From contig MPNW01000194.1 of NCBI GenBank assembly GCA_011800805.1, positions 11,992 through 75,991 of the forward strand: a stretch of DNA of 64,000 nt. The letters are read 5' to 3'. This DNA is from Hirudo medicinalis. Its lineage: Eukaryota; Annelida; Clitellata; Hirudinida; Hirudinidae. Made by a program: the position numbers and the translations under genes. The notes beneath the pieces are model-generated. The model was not told where the DNA came from. It saw only the letters and a program-made list of their open reading frames with translations, and did not search any database. This document shows positions 61,801-64,000 of this stretch, one piece after another. Position 1 is the first letter of the stretch. Each line of letters starts with the position of its first letter.

Positions 61801-64000
61801 CAAAATCATCATCATCATTTCTTTCTAGTTGCTTGTTGCTTCTGCCTGGCCTCGTGATTGCATTTTTGTGCTAGGCCTGCCGATGCCTTCGGCCATTCTG
61901 TAGGAGTCGATTTTTTAAATGCTGCTTCATAAATTTTCTTCTGAGATTTTTCTTCTTATTTTGCACCTCTTTAAATGATCTGTTCTCAATAAAGGACTCG
62001 CTTAGAGTTTCCCTGGAAGTGTAGTCTCACAATTTGCATGTATCATTTGAAATTCATTTTATTTTGATTCTTCGTGCCTAATTTATCTAAGAGCCTGACA
62101 TCTACTGACACCTCGTTGTACACAAGGCTATTTATACAAACATCCAGGCTATGTGTTGAAAGTATAGATGAAGTGTCTGAATATTGATCAATCTGTTGTT
62201 ATAATAAATAAATGTTGCACGAGCTATTCAGTCATTTTGCATGAAAAACCATTAGCCACATTGCAACCCCTTAAATAAAATTGCAATGGTACGTTACTTT
62301 CTTGAAGGATCTCATGAAAGATTTTCTAAAGCTCTGATTATATTACAACTATATACAGACAACAGGAAGTTTTATTTCAACTTTTTTCAATATCAAACTT
62401 GATTCTTGACAGAACTTTCTGGAAGTCTCCAGCCAAACTTCTGCTAATCAGTCTCAATGTGCAGCCAACCAGAACAAACCACCAGAGCAGCAGACAGGGG
62501 CACCTTGCTCTGTGGATGATGTTCTATATTTGTTGAAGATTCTTAACTTCATCACTTCTAATGAATGCTTCAGCACTTCAGACAGAGGTCATTTTTGCAT
62601 TAAACATTGGTGCATGAAGGAACTAATTTGTTTACATTTCAATAATTTTATCAATGTAATATAATTTACTAATTATTAATAATAGTATTAATATTTATTT
62701 ATCTAAAATCACATCAGGTCTTCTAAAAGCAGAGCCATCTCAAGTTTCTGCAGATGACTTCTTTAGCAAGAAAATTACCAACAAGTTGGTCCAACAGGTC
62801 CAGGTTGGAATTATAAGAATTTATTGTGAACATATCTTTAAATATCATTAGTTTTTCAAAGTTACAAACTTTACTCAAATGGCATAAATGTGTTTCACCT
62901 TTAGACTCATTTGTGTAAATACATGATGATAAACATTGTTACGTTGTGAAGGATTCATTGGTGTTAGCCAGCGATGCACTGCCAGAATGGTGCGAGAAGC
63001 TGACCATGTTCTGCCCCATGTTGTTTTCCTTCGACACGAGACTCATGTTCTTCTCCTGCACTGCATTTGGCACCTCAAGGTTAATATTGTTATTATCATG
63101 ATTGTTATCATTTTTCATTTTCTCACATTTATGAATGTGTACAGAGAATATTTATTGTGGCTGTTGAAAATTCAACCAACTTTATTGAATTAAAAGGGTG
63201 TAATCCTGTTTAATATATTAATTGGATGTAATCTTGTGTTTATAATGAGATAAGATGCTGCAATGATACTCTCCAGCAACATACGTAATGGTGATTAATA
63301 TTCCATTCAGGGCCATAGTTTGGCTGCAAAACAAGAGGGATGCCCAACTGGACAGAAACAGAGCTGGTATGAGAAGGGATGACACTCAGGACTTCAGGAT
63401 AGGACGACTGAAGCACGAAAGAGTCTCGGTGACAAGAGACGATTCTCTGTTGCAGTGGGCAATGCAAGTCATGAAGCACCACGCGCGCCGGAAGTCTGTT
63501 CTCGAGGTTGCCATTGATCTCCGATTTAATGAATTTTAGGGGCCTCAATTTATTCGTTACCCCTGTCGTCGCCGACTAATTTGTGCTCAAACGAAGTTGT
63601 TTTAAGGTTGTGTTTCAACTACACCAAGTTAAATTGGACTTTTTATCAGATTTTCTTTATTTGTGATCTTCAAAATAATACTAAGACCAATCAACGGATG
63701 TTATTATTTTATTTACCTGTTATTTTCTTCAGATCGAATTCAAAGGAGAAGAGGGAACAGGTCTCGGACCTTCGCTTGAGTTTTATGCCCTGGTTGCAGC
63801 TGAACTGCAAAGAAAATCCATAGGCCTCTGGCTCAGTGATGATGATGATGTCCACAGGAATCTTGAAAGAGAAGTTTGCATTCTCAATAACTCTCAAAAG
63901 CATGCAACTACTCCCCAAAACCCATTGCATTAAGTTGTTACTGACCTCATTTTATGGTAATTTTTGTTTCAAAGGTGGACATTGGACATGGAGCGAAACC
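49866..64000 (+). CDS. HECTD1: E3 ubiquitin ligase HECTD1 (3' end beyond window)
   Basis: HECT-type ubiquitin ligase. 37 exons encode 2282 aa before the edge; all phases close. Exon 1 (49866-50005) starts [20 protein letters not shown]; the armadillo-like N-terminus follows. Ankyrin repeats span 51664-52960 ([38 protein letters not shown]). A SUN/Sad1-like domain is near 57387-57848 ([20 protein letters not shown]). A MIB/HERC2 domain is at 58080-58572 ([35 protein letters not shown]). A long Ser/Thr-rich exon is 58661-59461, with acidic linkers at 60280-60600. [20 protein letters not shown] (62952-63079) and the HECT start [20 protein letters not shown] (63733-63873) follow. The catalytic Cys lies outside. 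The intron after 51593 begins with GC. The ATG is 9 nt after a splice acceptor. Confidence 0.96.
55454..55503 (-). repeat. 5'-truncated SINE fragment with 13-bp target duplication in a HECTD1 intron
   Basis: On the minus strand it reads TCCAAATCATCTTAGTTATG then CAACGGAC and an A-rich tail. It is flanked by exact 13-bp direct repeats ccttgcatttgca (55441-55453 and 55504-55516). It lies 38 bp upstream of the exon starting at 55542. The sequence equals the tail of the tRNA-like SINE at 18648-18716. Confidence 0.8.

Noticed and set aside
1..64000. CRISPR arrays, operons, prokaryotic features
   Set aside because: None seen; the window is an intron-rich animal genome segment.

Overview
The window is eukaryotic and almost certainly from an invertebrate metazoan. 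Genes are split by many short-to-medium AT-rich GT–AG introns. The protein set (SGLT, Nup160, MoCo sulfurase, UBLCP1, SON, a RIM-BP-like FN3/SH3 protein, HECTD1) is animal-type, and the intergenic and intronic DNA holds degenerate non-LTR, hAT, Tc1 and pogo relics plus SINE-like repeats. I could not place the phylum. Exon models below were built by reading frames, splice phases and recalled family similarity; no database search was run.

Layout: 1-1300, a non-LTR reverse-transcriptase relic and gene-poor DNA. 1346-8674 (+), an SLC5A sodium/glucose cotransporter with 14 exons. 9006-17840 (-), Nup160, tail-to-tail with SLC5A. 17850-19590, a repeat island with a tRNA-Glu-like SINE, an internally deleted LINE and a hAT-like terminus. 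19595-25043 (-), molybdenum cofactor sulfurase (MOCOS). 25832-29366 (+), UBLCP1, head-to-head with MOCOS and with a Tigger/pogo relic in its large intron. 29538-35242 (-), a compact SON homologue with RS domain, G-patch and dsRBD, tail-to-tail with UBLCP1. 35947-44745 (+), a coiled-coil/FN3/SH3 protein related to RIM-binding proteins (16 exons, 875 aa, all phases close). It is head-to-head with SON; its introns hold a hAT-like element, a candidate antisense nested gene and a 2.5 kb LINE. 44746-49865, a transposon-rich spacer with a U1-snRNA-like gene or pseudogene and a three-layer nest (palindrome, hAT, Tc1). 49866-64000 (+), HECTD1, 37 exons read, truncated by the window edge just inside the HECT domain.

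The genes do not form a pathway; they are unrelated housekeeping or cellular genes in alternating orientations, with two divergent pairs (MOCOS/UBLCP1 and SON/RIM-BP-like) and two convergent pairs (SLC5A/Nup160 and UBLCP1/SON). The most interesting non-gene signals are: 3' splice-site-like sequences touching the start codon of several genes (possible spliced-leader trans-splicing or 5'UTR introns), a SINE family with a tRNA-Glu-like head and a 13-bp target duplication around one fragment, the nested transposon at 46.4-47.8 kb, and a U1 snRNA sequence lacking part of stem-loop I.
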